From the NCBI GenBank assembly GCA_013314735.1, contig JABUFD010000001.1, positions 682,001 to 746,000 on the forward strand: a DNA stretch of 64,000 nt, written 5' to 3'. This DNA is from Anaerolineae bacterium (GTDB taxonomy: Bacteria; Chloroflexota; Anaerolineae; Anaerolineales; Anaerolineaceae). Both the position numbers and the translations under genes were made by a program. The notes under the pieces are model-generated. The model was not told the origin of the DNA, searched no databases, and worked only from the letters and a program-made list of their open reading frames with translations. Of this stretch, positions 53,326 to 63,171 are shown piece by piece (the stretch's first letter is position 1; each line of letters begins with the position of its first letter).

Positions 53326-53673
53326 TTATTCCTCAGTTGGGATAGCTGCCAGGAATTGTTCCAACACCTGCCGGAGGGCACCTTCCGGGAGCGCGCCAGT
53401 TTGTTGGTGAACGACCTGGCCTTTGTGGATAAAGAGCATAGTGGGGATGCCGCGAACGCGGTACTGGCCAGCCCACTGCTGGTTTTCATCTGTGTTCACT
53501 TTGGCAACCACCAATTTCCCGGCATATTCTTTGGCCAATTTGTCGAGGGTTGGAGCTACCATTCGGCAAGGGCCGCACCAGGGCGCCCAAAAGTCGACGA
53601 TGACCGGCAGTTCATTTTGTAGAACAGTTTTTTCAAATTCCATATCCGTTACGTGGATGGGTTCAGTGTGCAT
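53326..53673 (-). CDS. trxA: Thioredoxin
   Basis: A 115-residue thioredoxin with the redox site Trp32-Cys33-Gly34-Pro35-Cys36 and the cis-proline in RGIPTMLF. It reduces disulfides in the cytoplasm. ATG 53673 is used; a TTG at 53682 lies within the likely SD region (AAAGGAATTGGAA). It lies 119 bp downstream of the ICMT-like gene on the same strand. Confidence 0.95.
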   Translation of the reverse strand: MHTEPIHVTDMEFEKTVLQNELPVIVDFWAPWCGPCRMVAPTLDKLAKEYAGKLVVAKVNTDENQQWAGQYRVRGIPTMLFIHKGQVVHQQTGALPEGALRQVLEQFLAAIPTEE

Positions 53674-53792
53674 AAGTTCCAATTCCTTTCCTATCAGGTG
53701 TCACATCTTCTGTATTTTTTCTCATAATATTCAAAACTATGAATATAATAATGGGCGAATGGATAAATGTCAAATATAAAATTTGTTAACGA

Positions 53793-54443
53793 TTAATCAT
53801 AATCCGGCTTCATCAGGACTGGCTTCCGAGCAGTTTTCGGAATCAGTCGACCTGTTTGTTGCAAGTACTGTTGGTACTGGGTGCCAAAATATTCCAGCAT
53901 CATCCTTTCTTCGGCTCTGACGCGGAAGAGGTACAGCGGAAGAAAGCTGACCATTCCGCTGAAACCTGCTGCCCAATTCGGGATGATCAATGCCTGTGCG
54001 ATTGTCATCATCCAAACCGCTGCATAAATAGGGTGCCGGATCGATGCATATAGACCCGTGGTTACCAATTTCTGGTTGTGAATGATTTCAGGACTCAGTG
54101 TCCAGTTGTGGTTCAGGTCGTGGTGGGCGGAAGCCAATATCCAGAAACCTGTAAGGTATACAACAAACCCCAGCAAACTCGCCGGAATGGATGGAAGCCG
54201 ATGCGCAGCAGACACCAGGTCGGTACGCCAGGCGATGATCGGTAGACCCCAGGTGCCGGCAATCATGATGATGAACAGCAGCCGTTCCCACAGCATCCCA
54301 CGATTCACCAGCACGTCGTGCTTTCGATGATGCTGAATTTCACGCAAATAGAATTTTCCTCGGAATAATTCTGTCGCAATTAACAAACCAAGGTGGCAAA
54401 TGAAGAATATGTTCCGGTCTGCCAGAGGAGAGATTCCTTCCAT
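53793..54443 (-). CDS. Isoprenylcysteine carboxyl methyltransferase-like membrane protein
   Basis: A 216-residue membrane protein with about five helices. The C-terminal motif LVTTGLYASIRHPIYAAVW and the following RAEERMMLEYFGTQYQQYLQQTGRLIP (partly) are typical of the ICMT/PEMT family that methylates lipids or small molecules with SAM. The frame extends 62 codons further upstream, but that part runs across the glnS start and promoter and is not membrane-like, so I use ATG 54443. A TACAAT box ends 7 nt before it and no SD is visible, so the mRNA is probably leaderless. Substrate unknown. Confidence 0.82.
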   Translation of the reverse strand: MEGISPLADRNIFFICHLGLLIATELFRGKFYLREIQHHRKHDVLVNRGMLWERLLFIIMIAGTWGLPIIAWRTDLVSAAHRLPSIPASLLGFVVYLTGFWILASAHHDLNHNWTLSPEIIHNQKLVTTGLYASIRHPIYAAVWMMTIAQALIIPNWAAGFSGMVSFLPLYLFRVRAEERMMLEYFGTQYQQYLQQTGRLIPKTARKPVLMKPDYD

Positions 54444-54450
54444 ACGGTGA

Positions 54451-54456
54451 ATTGTA
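54451..54456 (-). promoter_or_regulatory. -10 box of the ICMT-like gene, leaderless arrangement
   Basis: Minus-strand TACAAT, preceded by an extended TGC element, ends 7 nt before ATG 54443. Confidence 0.55.
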
Positions 54457-54566
54457 GCACAAGCGGCATGGGAAGCCTGATTAACAAACCTGGGAAAATG
54501 TAAAACACAAATACTTGAGGATGATATAATAATCCCCATTAAAACATTTTGGTATGGAGAACAGGT

Positions 54567-56255
54567 ATGTCTGAAGAAATGGGTGATGGCGTCAGGTCCA
54601 ATTTTATCTGGGATATGGTTGATGAGCACAATGTTTCCGGCCGTTTCGGTGGAAAGGTTGTGACCCGTTTCCCGCCTGAACCCAATGGTCAGTTACATAT
54701 CGGGCATGCCAAAGCAATTTACATCGATTTTGAAACCGCCCGACGGTATGGTGGTCACTGCAATTTACGCATGGATGACACCAATCCCAGTAAAGAGGAA
54801 ACAGATTACATCGATGCTATTCAAAGGGACATCCACTGGCTGGGGTATGATTGGGAAAACCGGTTTTTCTACGCCTCCAGTTATTTCGAACAAATCTACC
54901 AATACGCGGTCCAATTAATTCAAAAAGGCGCTGCCTATGTGTGCGATCTGAGCCCTGATGAAATGCGCCAATTCCGCGGAACCCTGACTGAACCGGGAAA
55001 GGAATCCCCATACCGGGAGCGCAGTATCAGCGAGAATCTCGACCTGTTCCAGCGGATGCGAGCAGGCGAATTTCCAGAAGGTTCCCGTACCCTTCGTGCA
55101 AAAATTGATATGGCCTCCCCCAACTTGAATATGCGCGATCCGGTGATTTACCGCATTATGTTTGCGCACCACCATCAGACCGGTGATGATTGGTGCATTT
55201 ACCCGATGTACGATTTCGCCCACCCGTTGTCTGATTCGATTGAGGGGATCACTCATAGTTTGTGCTCCCTCGAATTTGAAGACCACCGTCCATTGTATGA
55301 CTGGTTCTGTGACCAGTTGGAAATCCACCATCCGCAACAGATCGAATTTTCACGCCTGAACCTGACCTATACTGTAATGAGCAAGCGTAAATTGCTGAAA
55401 TTGGTGACCGAAAAGCATGTCAGCGGTTGGGATGATCCGAGAATGCCCACCTTGAGTGGGATGCGGCGGCGGGGATATACCCCCGAAGCCATCCATGCTT
55501 TTTTGGAACAAAATGGAATCTCCAAAACGAACAGTGTGGCGGATGTTTCCTTGCTGGAATACTGCCTGCGCGCTGATCTGGAAAACCGCGCGCCGCGGGT
55601 GATGGCTGTGCTGGACCCGGTAAAGGTGGTGATTGACAATTACCCGGAAGGGCTGGTGGAGGAATTTGAGATACCACTCTACACGCAGAATCCCGAATGT
55701 GAAGACAGCCGCCAGGTTCCTTTTACCCGGGAAATTTACATCGAGCGGGATGACTTTATGGAAAATCCACCGAAGAAATACTTCCGCCTTTCGCCTGGTA
55801 CTGAAGTGCGGCTAATCAAGGCCTATTACATAACCTGCACTGGTGTAGTGAAAGATGATGCCGGCAACATCATCGAAATCCATGCCGAGTATGATCCGCT
55901 TTCGAAGGGCGGCATGTCAGATGATGGCCGCCGCGTCAAAGGCACATTGCATTGGGTGAGTGCGGCACATGCCGTCGATGTTGAACTAAGACTGTATGAT
56001 CGACTGTTCAATGTTCCCAATCCCGACGATGTACCTGAAGGCGAAACATTCCTTGTGCACCTGAATCCCGATTCGCTGAATGTAGTTACCGCCAAAACCG
56101 AGCCTTACCTGCAAAATGCTGAACCCGGTTTGCAATACCAGTTTATGCGCAAGGGGTACTTTATTCAAGACCCGGATAGTACCAATAATCACCCTGTTTT
56201 TAACCAGGCGGTTGCGCTGCGGGATTCATGGGCGAAGCAAATGGCACAGGGTTAA
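54567..56255 (+). CDS. glnS: Glutaminyl-tRNA synthetase
   Basis: A 562-residue class I synthetase that charges tRNA-Gln. The HIGH motif is at 44-47 ([14 protein letters not shown]) and the KMSKS counterpart is VMSKRKL. The C-terminal beta-barrel anticodon domain is full length ([17 protein letters not shown], partly). ATG 54567 has GGAGA upstream and a TATAAT box at 54525-54530. Many bacteria lack glnS and use the GatCAB route, so its presence is a useful lineage marker. Confidence 0.96.
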   Translation: MSEEMGDGVRSNFIWDMVDEHNVSGRFGGKVVTRFPPEPNGQLHIGHAKAIYIDFETARRYGGHCNLRMDDTNPSKEETDYIDAIQRDIHWLGYDWENRFFYASSYFEQIYQYAVQLIQKGAAYVCDLSPDEMRQFRGTLTEPGKESPYRERSISENLDLFQRMRAGEFPEGSRTLRAKIDMASPNLNMRDPVIYRIMFAHHHQTGDDWCIYPMYDFAHPLSDSIEGITHSLCSLEFEDHRPLYDWFCDQLEIHHPQQIEFSRLNLTYTVMSKRKLLKLVTEKHVSGWDDPRMPTLSGMRRRGYTPEAIHAFLEQNGISKTNSVADVSLLEYCLRADLENRAPRVMAVLDPVKVVIDNYPEGLVEEFEIPLYTQNPECEDSRQVPFTREIYIERDDFMENPPKKYFRLSPGTEVRLIKAYYITCTGVVKDDAGNIIEIHAEYDPLSKGGMSDDGRRVKGTLHWVSAAHAVDVELRLYDRLFNVPNPDDVPEGETFLVHLNPDSLNVVTAKTEPYLQNAEPGLQYQFMRKGYFIQDPDSTNNHPVFNQAVALRDSWAKQMAQG

Positions 56256-56267
56256 ACACGGTACATT

Positions 56268-57140
56268 ATGGAATTGTGTGTCGCGCTGGCGCAAATTAAC
56301 ACCATGCTGGGCAAAGTCCAGGAGAATTGCGAAAAACACCTGGAATATGTAGAAGCAGCAGTGGCTGAAAACGCAGATCTGATCGTTTTTCCCGAATTAT
56401 CTTTGACCGGATATGTGCTGCAAGACCTTGCTTCAGCCGTAGCGATTCAACCATATAAAATAGACCATCCAGTAATGCGGTCCTTGACGGAAGCAAGCCG
56501 GAAAATTGATCTCATTTTCGGTTTTGTCGAAGAAGATGAACGCAACCGGTTTTTCATATCATCTGCTTACGCATCCGGCGGTAAAATTCTGCACATCCAT
56601 CGTAAGGTCTACCTGCCGACATATGGGTTATTTGATGAAGGTCGGTTTTTTGCCTGGGGCGACAGCATCCGTGCATTTGACACCCGATTTGGCCGGGTGG
56701 GTATGTTGATTTGCGAGGATTTCTGGCATGCTTCACCGCCATACCTGTTGTGGCTGGATGGTGCCGATGTGTTTTTCCTGCTTTCAGCGTCGCCAGGGCG
56801 TGGAATCACTGGAAAAGAGGAGGTCGAAACTTCTCATTGGGTAGACCACATCAACCAGGCTTATGCCAGTTTGTTTACGTCCTTTGTGGTGCATACCAAC
56901 CGGGTTGGTTATGAAGACGGATTGCATTTTTGGGGCGGGGCTTCGGTGTATGATCCCAACGGGAAGCAAATCGTTCGAGCCCCCGGGAATGAGGAATGCC
57001 TGACCATTGCCACCCTGGATTTAAACCAGCTGCACCGTACCCGTGCCAGGCTGCCATTGCTGCGTGATGAACGGACTGCCCTGGTCCAGCAAGAATTAAG
57101 CTGGATATTGTCAGACCAGCATAATCAATCAGGGAGATAG
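56268..57140 (+). CDS. Nitrilase-family amidohydrolase, probable glutaminase partner of NadE
   Basis: A 290-residue carbon-nitrogen hydrolase. The catalytic triad is Glu43 (FPELSLTGY), Lys113 (HRKVYLP) and Cys149 (ICEDFW). These match the glutaminase domain found at the N-terminus of long glutamine-dependent NAD synthetases. The gene ends 5 bp before nadE, strongly suggesting that the two form a split glutamine-dependent NAD synthase. It starts 12 bp after glnS and has little SD, so it is probably expressed as part of a glnS-nitrilase-nadE unit. Confidence 0.88.
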   Translation: MELCVALAQINTMLGKVQENCEKHLEYVEAAVAENADLIVFPELSLTGYVLQDLASAVAIQPYKIDHPVMRSLTEASRKIDLIFGFVEEDERNRFFISSAYASGGKILHIHRKVYLPTYGLFDEGRFFAWGDSIRAFDTRFGRVGMLICEDFWHASPPYLLWLDGADVFFLLSASPGRGITGKEEVETSHWVDHINQAYASLFTSFVVHTNRVGYEDGLHFWGGASVYDPNGKQIVRAPGNEECLTIATLDLNQLHRTRARLPLLRDERTALVQQELSWILSDQHNQSGR

Positions 57141-57145
57141 CGGCC

Positions 57146-58000
57146 ATGCCAAAAGTTATTCGTGCAGAAAAGAAGTCCCATCCCGGATTGTTGATCGATC
57201 CTGCGCTGGCGAGGCGTATCCTGGTTGGATTTATTCGCAGTGAAATCACCAGAACCGGGATGCACAAGGCAGTGTTGGGATTATCGGGGGGGATTGATTC
57301 TGCTCTGTCGTGTTACCTCGCGGTTGAAGCACTGGGTCCACAAAATGTGACCGCTGTGCGGATGCCGTACAGAACATCCTCCCAGGCTTCACTTGACCAT
57401 GCACAGTTGGTCATAGATGCGCTTGACATCCCATCATTGACGATCGATATCAGTGGCATGGCTGACAGTTTGATTACACAATTTCCTGAAATGAGCCGCA
57501 TGCGCCAGGGAAACATCATGGCCCGTTGCAGAATGATCGTATTGTACGACCAATCAGCCTGTCAGCAGGCGCTTGTGGTGGGTACAGGCAATAAAACTGA
57601 AATCCTGCTGGGGTATTCCACTCTGTTTGGAGATTCCGCATGCGCCATCAATCCGTTGGGTGATCTTTACAAAGCCCAGGTACGCCAGCTTTCCCGGGCG
57701 ATGGGTGTGCCGGATGTGATCGTTGATAAGGCACCAACCGCTGACCTGTGGGATGGGCAGACAGATGAAGGGGAACTCGGTTATACCTATGAGGACGCTG
57801 ATCACCTGCTATTCCTCTTGATTGATGAACGCTATACACCTGAAGAGTGCGCAGCAGCCGGTTATGACCGTGATTTCGTTGATAGAGTGGTGGAACGTGT
57901 GCGCCGCAACCAGTTTAAACGGGTGCTCCCGCCGATCGCCAAGTTATCCCACCGCACAATTGGGTATGATTACCTGTATTTGCGGGATTGGGGGACCTGA
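57146..58000 (+). CDS. nadE: NAD+ synthase
   Basis: A 284-residue NAD synthase that amidates deamido-NAD with ATP. The PP-loop is SGGIDS (47-52), TGNKTEILLGYSTLFGDS (partly) is the substrate site, and KAPTADLWDGQTDEGELG the second conserved loop. The chain contains only the synthase domain; ammonia could come directly or from the adjacent nitrilase. GGGAGATAG precedes ATG 57146. It converges with the propeller gene, 9 bp between stops. Confidence 0.95.
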   Translation: MPKVIRAEKKSHPGLLIDPALARRILVGFIRSEITRTGMHKAVLGLSGGIDSALSCYLAVEALGPQNVTAVRMPYRTSSQASLDHAQLVIDALDIPSLTIDISGMADSLITQFPEMSRMRQGNIMARCRMIVLYDQSACQQALVVGTGNKTEILLGYSTLFGDSACAINPLGDLYKAQVRQLSRAMGVPDVIVDKAPTADLWDGQTDEGELGYTYEDADHLLFLLIDERYTPEECAAAGYDRDFVDRVVERVRRNQFKRVLPPIAKLSHRTIGYDYLYLRDWGT

Positions 58001-58009
58001 AAACCATTT

Positions 58010-59362
58010 TCAAGGAAGCCATACAGGCAGCACACCCGGCGAGTGCAGCAATTGACGTTGGCCGTTTCCACGATTCCAGAGCCAGATTTCGGGTTTGACA
58101 TCGCTTTGGGACACATCCAATCTTTGGTATACCAGAAAGTCACCGGTGAGGTCGAATGAGTACCGGGCATGGCTGTACAATTGCTGGTCGGTGATCTTCT
58201 CGATATTCCCACTGGTAATATTCAACATCCATAGCTGCCTGGTATTCTCACCGGCCACATTTTGACGGGCGAAAACCAGACTGTCTTCTCCCGGAACCAT
58301 AGCTGGAATGCTGTACTGCCCGTCCAATAAAGCGGGATACTCCAGGGGAAGGAACTCACCTGTCAGGAGGTCAAGCCGGCACAAGTGCGAATAGGTGTTG
58401 GTAATATTGCGATGGGTATGGCGCAGATAAATCGAGCTGCCATCATTTGACCATGCTCCCAGGCTGATTTCCTCTTTCTGGAACATCCTGGTTGAGCGAT
58501 CATCAAGGCTGAAAACCAGTACAGTTTGCGTTTCAGGATCAAAGACTGCGATCCGTTTTCCATCCGGTGACCAAATAGGTGGATCCTGTAATGGGCTTGA
58601 GAACGTGAGGAGGGTGGTCTCTGAATGGTCAAGGATATTGTACAGTTGGAGCTGGACATTGGCGGAATGATATTCAAGGCTTGTGAAAACGAATGCGGCT
58701 GCTGTGGGAGACATGGAAAAATGATCACACAATACCTGATCGCATTGTTCGATGATCCTGCTTTTGTTGCGTTCGGTGTCGAACAGGAATGTTGATGTCA
58801 TGTTCGCTTCATCCTCAGCCTGCCATAATAGCCATCTGCCATCGAAACTTGCATTCAATTGAAGGATATCTCCGATGACAGGCAGCACTTGTTGCATGGT
58901 CTCGTTCTCCTTGATGATGATCGCGTTTTCGTCAGGATCGAACAGTGCGATACGGGGAGATCGGATGGTGAAGCTGGCAGAGAATGGTTTCCGCAATTTC
59001 ATTCGGTTGGCCTGATCTGTAAAGGGATCAATTGTCAGGCGGATTGATTCCCCATAGGTCTGCGGAAGCTCGGATCGAATCCAAATCTCGTTGCCCTCTG
59101 CCACGAGGTCAAAAGCAAGGGGAGGATCCAGGCGTATATGGCTTTCGAGGAGCTGGTCATCGGGTTGTGGATTAACGGTCAGCAGAATGTTTATATAAGG
59201 ACCAATCGTTCCCTGCGTGGTGTTGATGTGAAGCTCATTGTCCCACGGACGAAGTAACAGGAAAGCCGCCAGGATTACCAGGATCAATCCTAAAAATCCC
59301 AAAAGTCTGCTTTTCCGGGAAAGTTTGCTGAGTTGTTGTTTACCGTATATAAAAATCTTCAT
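58010..59362 (-). CDS. Membrane-anchored TolB-like beta-propeller protein
   Basis: A 450-residue protein. One membrane helix at about residues 20-38 anchors it, followed by a ~110-residue beta-sandwich-like part and then a beta-propeller with TolB/WD40-like repeats (WSPDGKRIAVFDPE; WSNDGSSIYLRH). No catalytic residues are recognisable. ATG 59362 is preceded by TACAAT ending 6 nt before it, with no SD, so the mRNA is probably leaderless; a longer frame to 59428 spans that promoter. Confidence 0.8.
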   Translation of the reverse strand: MKIFIYGKQQLSKLSRKSRLLGFLGLILVILAAFLLLRPWDNELHINTTQGTIGPYINILLTVNPQPDDQLLESHIRLDPPLAFDLVAEGNEIWIRSELPQTYGESIRLTIDPFTDQANRMKLRKPFSASFTIRSPRIALFDPDENAIIIKENETMQQVLPVIGDILQLNASFDGRWLLWQAEDEANMTSTFLFDTERNKSRIIEQCDQVLCDHFSMSPTAAAFVFTSLEYHSANVQLQLYNILDHSETTLLTFSSPLQDPPIWSPDGKRIAVFDPETQTVLVFSLDDRSTRMFQKEEISLGAWSNDGSSIYLRHTHRNITNTYSHLCRLDLLTGEFLPLEYPALLDGQYSIPAMVPGEDSLVFARQNVAGENTRQLWMLNITSGNIEKITDQQLYSHARYSFDLTGDFLVYQRLDVSQSDVKPEIWLWNRGNGQRQLLHSPGVLPVWLP

Positions 59363-59368
59363 GGCAGG

Positions 59369-59374
59369 ATTGTA
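59369..59374 (-). promoter_or_regulatory. -10 box of the TolB-like gene, leaderless arrangement
   Basis: Minus-strand TACAAT ends 6 nt before ATG 59362. No convincing -35 box. Confidence 0.5.
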
Positions 59375-59493
59375 CCCAATCAATGCCCGACAGACATAAA
59401 TGTTGGGCAATCGACGAACGACCAGCACCCACCTGGAGGGTCAGGCTGGAACGATGATGTCTGGAAGACACCATCGGAAACGATCAGGGTTTG

Positions 59494-60456
59494 CTACTCA
59501 TCCTTTGAATCTTCTTCAGATTTCCGCTCGAATGGATTCGGGAAAGAGTCAGGCAGGTGGATTTTGCGTGCAGTATCCTTAACTGTTTGCCAACTTTTTT
59601 CAAGCAATGAGGGATCCGGGTGGTTAACCGCGACTGCCGCGAAGCCGACGGCTGTCGGGCCCAGATGGGCTCCCAATACGGGATTGACTACCATGGTCTC
59701 GGGATTGAGTCCTTCACAGTTTAATCCCTGGCAATTTTGCTGGAGAAGGCTAATGGCATCGGGATTGTTGGTGTGGAGAAAAGACATTTTTTCAAATGGG
59801 GACAGTTTCTCCGTCAGTTCTGCCAGGCGTTCGAGTCCTTTCCTCATTGTGCGGAACTGTTCAGCGCCAGGTTTACCCCGGTTCATTTTGAGCATGATCC
59901 GGATTTTTAACACAGAACCCAGGGTTGTGATGAATTGACCCATGCGTCCACTGTGTTGCAAATGATCCAGATTATCAAGGATGGCGAAGGTGTAGGTCCT
60001 GGGGATCACATCATCGATAACCGTTTTGATCTGCTCCATGGATTGCCCTGCTTTTGCCGCCCTGGCGGCGGCCTCAACCACGAAGCCGGCGCCTGCGCTC
60101 AGGTTCTGGGAGTCAATCACGGATACAGGGAAATCAGTGATCTCCTTTGCCGCCATATGCGCGCTGTTAATGGTTGCGCTCAACCTGCCCGAAACGTGAA
60201 TCGAGATCACGCCATCGTATCCTTCAGCCTGCGCTTTGCGGTAGGCATTCTTAAATGTTTCCGGGCTGGGTGCGGATGTTTTGGGATAGGGCACCATGCT
60301 GTTCAGGGTTTGGTAAAATGTCTCACGAGTGATATCAACGCCTTCGAGGTAACTTTTATCACCGATGTTGATGTACAGCGGAATTGATTCAATCAAATCC
60401 CGGTCAGGTGATTGTGGATGGATATCACAGGATTTATCTGTAATAATTTTTATCAT
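59494..60456 (-). CDS. DegV family fatty-acid-binding protein
   Basis: A 320-residue DegV protein. The N-terminal IITDKSCDI and TSAPSPETF motifs, then ISIHVSGRLSATINSA, are the family hallmarks that hold a fatty acid carboxylate. Members related to FakB deliver fatty acids to the kinase FakA; no fakA is near. The C-terminal tail (ERKSEEDSKDE) is charged. ATG 60456; an AAAGG lies 13 nt upstream, so the SD is poor. Confidence 0.92.
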   Translation of the reverse strand: MIKIITDKSCDIHPQSPDRDLIESIPLYINIGDKSYLEGVDITRETFYQTLNSMVPYPKTSAPSPETFKNAYRKAQAEGYDGVISIHVSGRLSATINSAHMAAKEITDFPVSVIDSQNLSAGAGFVVEAAARAAKAGQSMEQIKTVIDDVIPRTYTFAILDNLDHLQHSGRMGQFITTLGSVLKIRIMLKMNRGKPGAEQFRTMRKGLERLAELTEKLSPFEKMSFLHTNNPDAISLLQQNCQGLNCEGLNPETMVVNPVLGAHLGPTAVGFAAVAVNHPDPSLLEKSWQTVKDTARKIHLPDSFPNPFERKSEEDSKDE

Positions 60457-60540
60457 GACTGTAGTACCGCACCTTTCTGTTCATTTCGGAACTTAATATG
60501 ATTGTATTGTAAATGACGAAAAATACCATAAGAATCATGT

Positions 60541-60571
60541 AAAAAACCACCGCATCAGACGGTGGTTTTTT
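60541..60571 (-). terminator. Terminator of clpC
   Basis: AAAAAACCACCG / CGGTGGTTTTTT, a 12-bp stem with a 7-nt loop, T-runs on both strands, 18 bp after the clpC stop. Confidence 0.9.
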
Positions 60572-60589
60572 AGTAATTTGTTCTTAAAT

Positions 60590-63061
60590 TTACGCTTCAA
60601 CTGGTGCCATCTGGTCAGACTTTCGGAAAACGACTTCCTTGCCAGATTCGGTTTCATCAATATCAATCAGAATTGTTTGACCCGGTATGAACTCTCCGCT
60701 CAACAGGCGCTTGGCAAGGGGGCTTTCCACATATTTTTGCAGGACACGGCGGAGAGGACGAGCACCGAAGTCCTGGTTGTAGCCTTCATCCGCAAACCAT
60801 TGGCGCGCACTGTCGCTGAGTTGCACATGCAGATGATTTTCTGCCAGGCGCTCCTGGATTTCTTTCATTTGGAGGTCGACGATTGGCAGCATTTGTTCAT
60901 GGGTCAACGATGAGAAGATTACGACCTCATCAATGCGGTTAAGGAATTCCGGGCGGAAAGCGTTTTTTAACGCCTTTTCGATTTTTTCCTTGGCTTCCCG
61001 TTCTTCTTTTTGCGTTGTTCCTCCAGGCTGCAGGAAACCGAGTGCACCGCTTTGGCCGATATACTCTGTGCCCAGGTTGGAGGTCATCAATAAGACGGTA
61101 TTGCGAAAGTCGACAACGCGGCCCTGACCGTCAGTCAGGCGGCCATCATCGAGAATCTGCAATAATGAATTCCAGACTTCAGGGTGGGCTTTTTCAATTT
61201 CATCAAAGAGGATAACGCGGTAAGGGCGTTTACGTACCAACTCGGTCAATTGTCCGCCTTCTTCGTATCCAATGTAGCCGGGAGGAGCGCCAAACAGGCG
61301 GGAGACGGTATGCTCCTCGTGGAATTCGCTCATATCCAGACGCACGAGGGCGTCGATATCACCAAACATGAACTCCGCCAGCGCTTTCGCCAATTCTGTC
61401 TTGCCAACGCCGGACGGACCAACAAAGATGAAGGAACCGATTGGCCGGCGGGGATCCTTCAACCCGGAACGAGCACGACGAATGGCGTCGGCAATCACAC
61501 CGATCGCATGGTCCTGGCCGATGACGGATTTATGGAGACTTTCCTCCATGTGTAACAGGCGCTCCGCCTCAGTTTCCATCATCTGTGCTACCGGGATACC
61601 GGTCCACTGGTTAACGATATAAGCAATGTCATCGACACCGACAATTTCATCCAGTTTCTGTTCCTGTACCCATGATTCCTTGAGCCGGTTGAACTCTTCT
61701 TCCAACAACAGGCGCTCATGTTTTTTCACTGCAGCCCGTTCATAATCGCGTTCAAGGCCAGCTTCTTCTTCCTCTGATTTGAGCAGGTCAATCCGGTTTT
61801 TCAGGTCCTTCAACTCAGGCGGGAGGGAGTAGAGCGCAACGCGCAAGCGAGCGGCGGATTCGTCCATCAAATCAATGGCTTTGTCCGGCAGGTGGCGGTC
61901 ACTGACATAGCGGGATGACAATTGCGCGGCTGCCGTCAGGGCATCATCGGCGAAGCGGACGTTGTGGTGATTTTCATACCTGGCCCGAAGACCCTGCAGC
62001 ATACGGATGGTATCCTCAACACTGGGCTCTTCCACATAAACAGGTGCGAAACGGCGTTCGAGAGCGGCATCTTTTTCGATATACTTGTGATATTCATCAA
62101 GCGTGGTGGCGCCCACACACTGCAATTCTCCACGCGAGAGCGCCGGTTTCAGCATATTTGAGGCGTCCATTGCCCCTTGCGCAGCACCGGCACCGACCAT
62201 GGTGTGAAGTTCGTCGATGAACAGGATGATCTCGCCTTCGGAATTTTTAACTTCTTCAATGGCTGCTTTCAAACGCTCCTCGAATTCACCCCGAAAGCGG
62301 GAACCAGCAATCATTGCACTCAAATCCAGGGCGATCACTTTTCGCCCCAGCAAAATTTCCGGCACATCATTCGTAATGATCTTCTGGGCAAGTCCCTCCA
62401 CGATGGCTGTTTTTCCGACACCCGCTTCACCGATCAGGACAGGATTGTTCTTGGTGCGGCGCGACAGGACCTGCATGACACGCAAAATTTCTTCATCGCG
62501 GCCGATGACAGGATCGAGTTTCCCTTCACGCGCCATCAGGGTAAGGTCGCGGGAATACTTCTCGAGAGTGCGATAGCGGCGTTCTGAATTGCGGTCGGTT
62601 ACTTTTTGTCCCCCACGGATTTGCGCAATGGCTTCATCCACGCGGTGGCGGGTGGCCCCAATTCGTTCCAATACCCGGGCTGCAGGGGTGTTTTTCTCAC
62701 TGAGAATGGCGAGAAACAGGTGTTCCGTGGAAACAAATTCATCGCCCAAACGACTGGCTTCTTCATGGGCGAGTTCAATGATGCGTTTGACGCGCGGGGT
62801 GATAAAGACCTGACCCATACCACCGCCAAAAATGTTCGCTTTGGGTGTACTGCGAAGGATATAATCGAGGCGGTCTGTGATGATCAGGGGATCAATTTTC
62901 AAATAATCCAGAATCTGGGAGACAGTACCTTCCGGCTGCTCAATCAACGCAAGAAGAATGTGCTCAGTGTCAATCTGGTTATGTCCATAACGCTGGATAA
63001 TTTCAGCAGCTCGTTGAGCTGCTTCCTCAGCTCTTTCTGTAAATCCATCAAATTTCATCAT
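60590..63061 (-). CDS. clpC: ClpC-type AAA+ unfoldase of the Clp protease
   Basis: An 823-residue double-AAA+ ATPase that unfolds proteins for ClpP. Order: two Clp N repeats (residues 1-145), first AAA+ domain with GEAGVGKT, a short middle domain with a UVR-like [14 protein letters not shown], second AAA+ domain with GPSGVGKT and [13 protein letters not shown], and the C-terminal small domain. ALGF in the second module supplies the LGF-type ClpP-docking loop, which favours ClpC over ClpB, as does the short middle domain. ATG 63061 is preceded by AAGGA, and a minus-strand TATAAT is at 63118-63113. No mcsAB or ctsR genes are adjacent. Confidence 0.93.
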   Translation of the reverse strand: MMKFDGFTERAEEAAQRAAEIIQRYGHNQIDTEHILLALIEQPEGTVSQILDYLKIDPLIITDRLDYILRSTPKANIFGGGMGQVFITPRVKRIIELAHEEASRLGDEFVSTEHLFLAILSEKNTPAARVLERIGATRHRVDEAIAQIRGGQKVTDRNSERRYRTLEKYSRDLTLMAREGKLDPVIGRDEEILRVMQVLSRRTKNNPVLIGEAGVGKTAIVEGLAQKIITNDVPEILLGRKVIALDLSAMIAGSRFRGEFEERLKAAIEEVKNSEGEIILFIDELHTMVGAGAAQGAMDASNMLKPALSRGELQCVGATTLDEYHKYIEKDAALERRFAPVYVEEPSVEDTIRMLQGLRARYENHHNVRFADDALTAAAQLSSRYVSDRHLPDKAIDLMDESAARLRVALYSLPPELKDLKNRIDLLKSEEEEAGLERDYERAAVKKHERLLLEEEFNRLKESWVQEQKLDEIVGVDDIAYIVNQWTGIPVAQMMETEAERLLHMEESLHKSVIGQDHAIGVIADAIRRARSGLKDPRRPIGSFIFVGPSGVGKTELAKALAEFMFGDIDALVRLDMSEFHEEHTVSRLFGAPPGYIGYEEGGQLTELVRKRPYRVILFDEIEKAHPEVWNSLLQILDDGRLTDGQGRVVDFRNTVLLMTSNLGTEYIGQSGALGFLQPGGTTQKEEREAKEKIEKALKNAFRPEFLNRIDEVVIFSSLTHEQMLPIVDLQMKEIQERLAENHLHVQLSDSARQWFADEGYNQDFGARPLRRVLQKYVESPLAKRLLSGEFIPGQTILIDIDETESGKEVVFRKSDQMAPVEA

Positions 63062-63159
63062 CTGGTTTTCCTTGTGGTATTCTTGTGCGTTTCTTTTCGC
63101 TTCCTTTATCTTATTATAAGTGGACTTTATTAACATAATGAAAGAAAACCGTTTTAGCG

Positions 63160-63165
63160 TATAAT
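63160..63165 (+). promoter_or_regulatory. -10 box of rsmG, leaderless arrangement
   Basis: A consensus TATAAT ends 6 nt before ATG 63172. No SD or clear -35 box is visible. It is divergent from the clpC promoter. Confidence 0.6.
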
Positions 63166-63171
63166 CATTTT

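Noticed and set aside
54444-54629. N-terminal extension of the ICMT-like protein
   Set aside because: It runs through the promoter and start of the divergent glnS gene and lacks membrane or family-like sequence.
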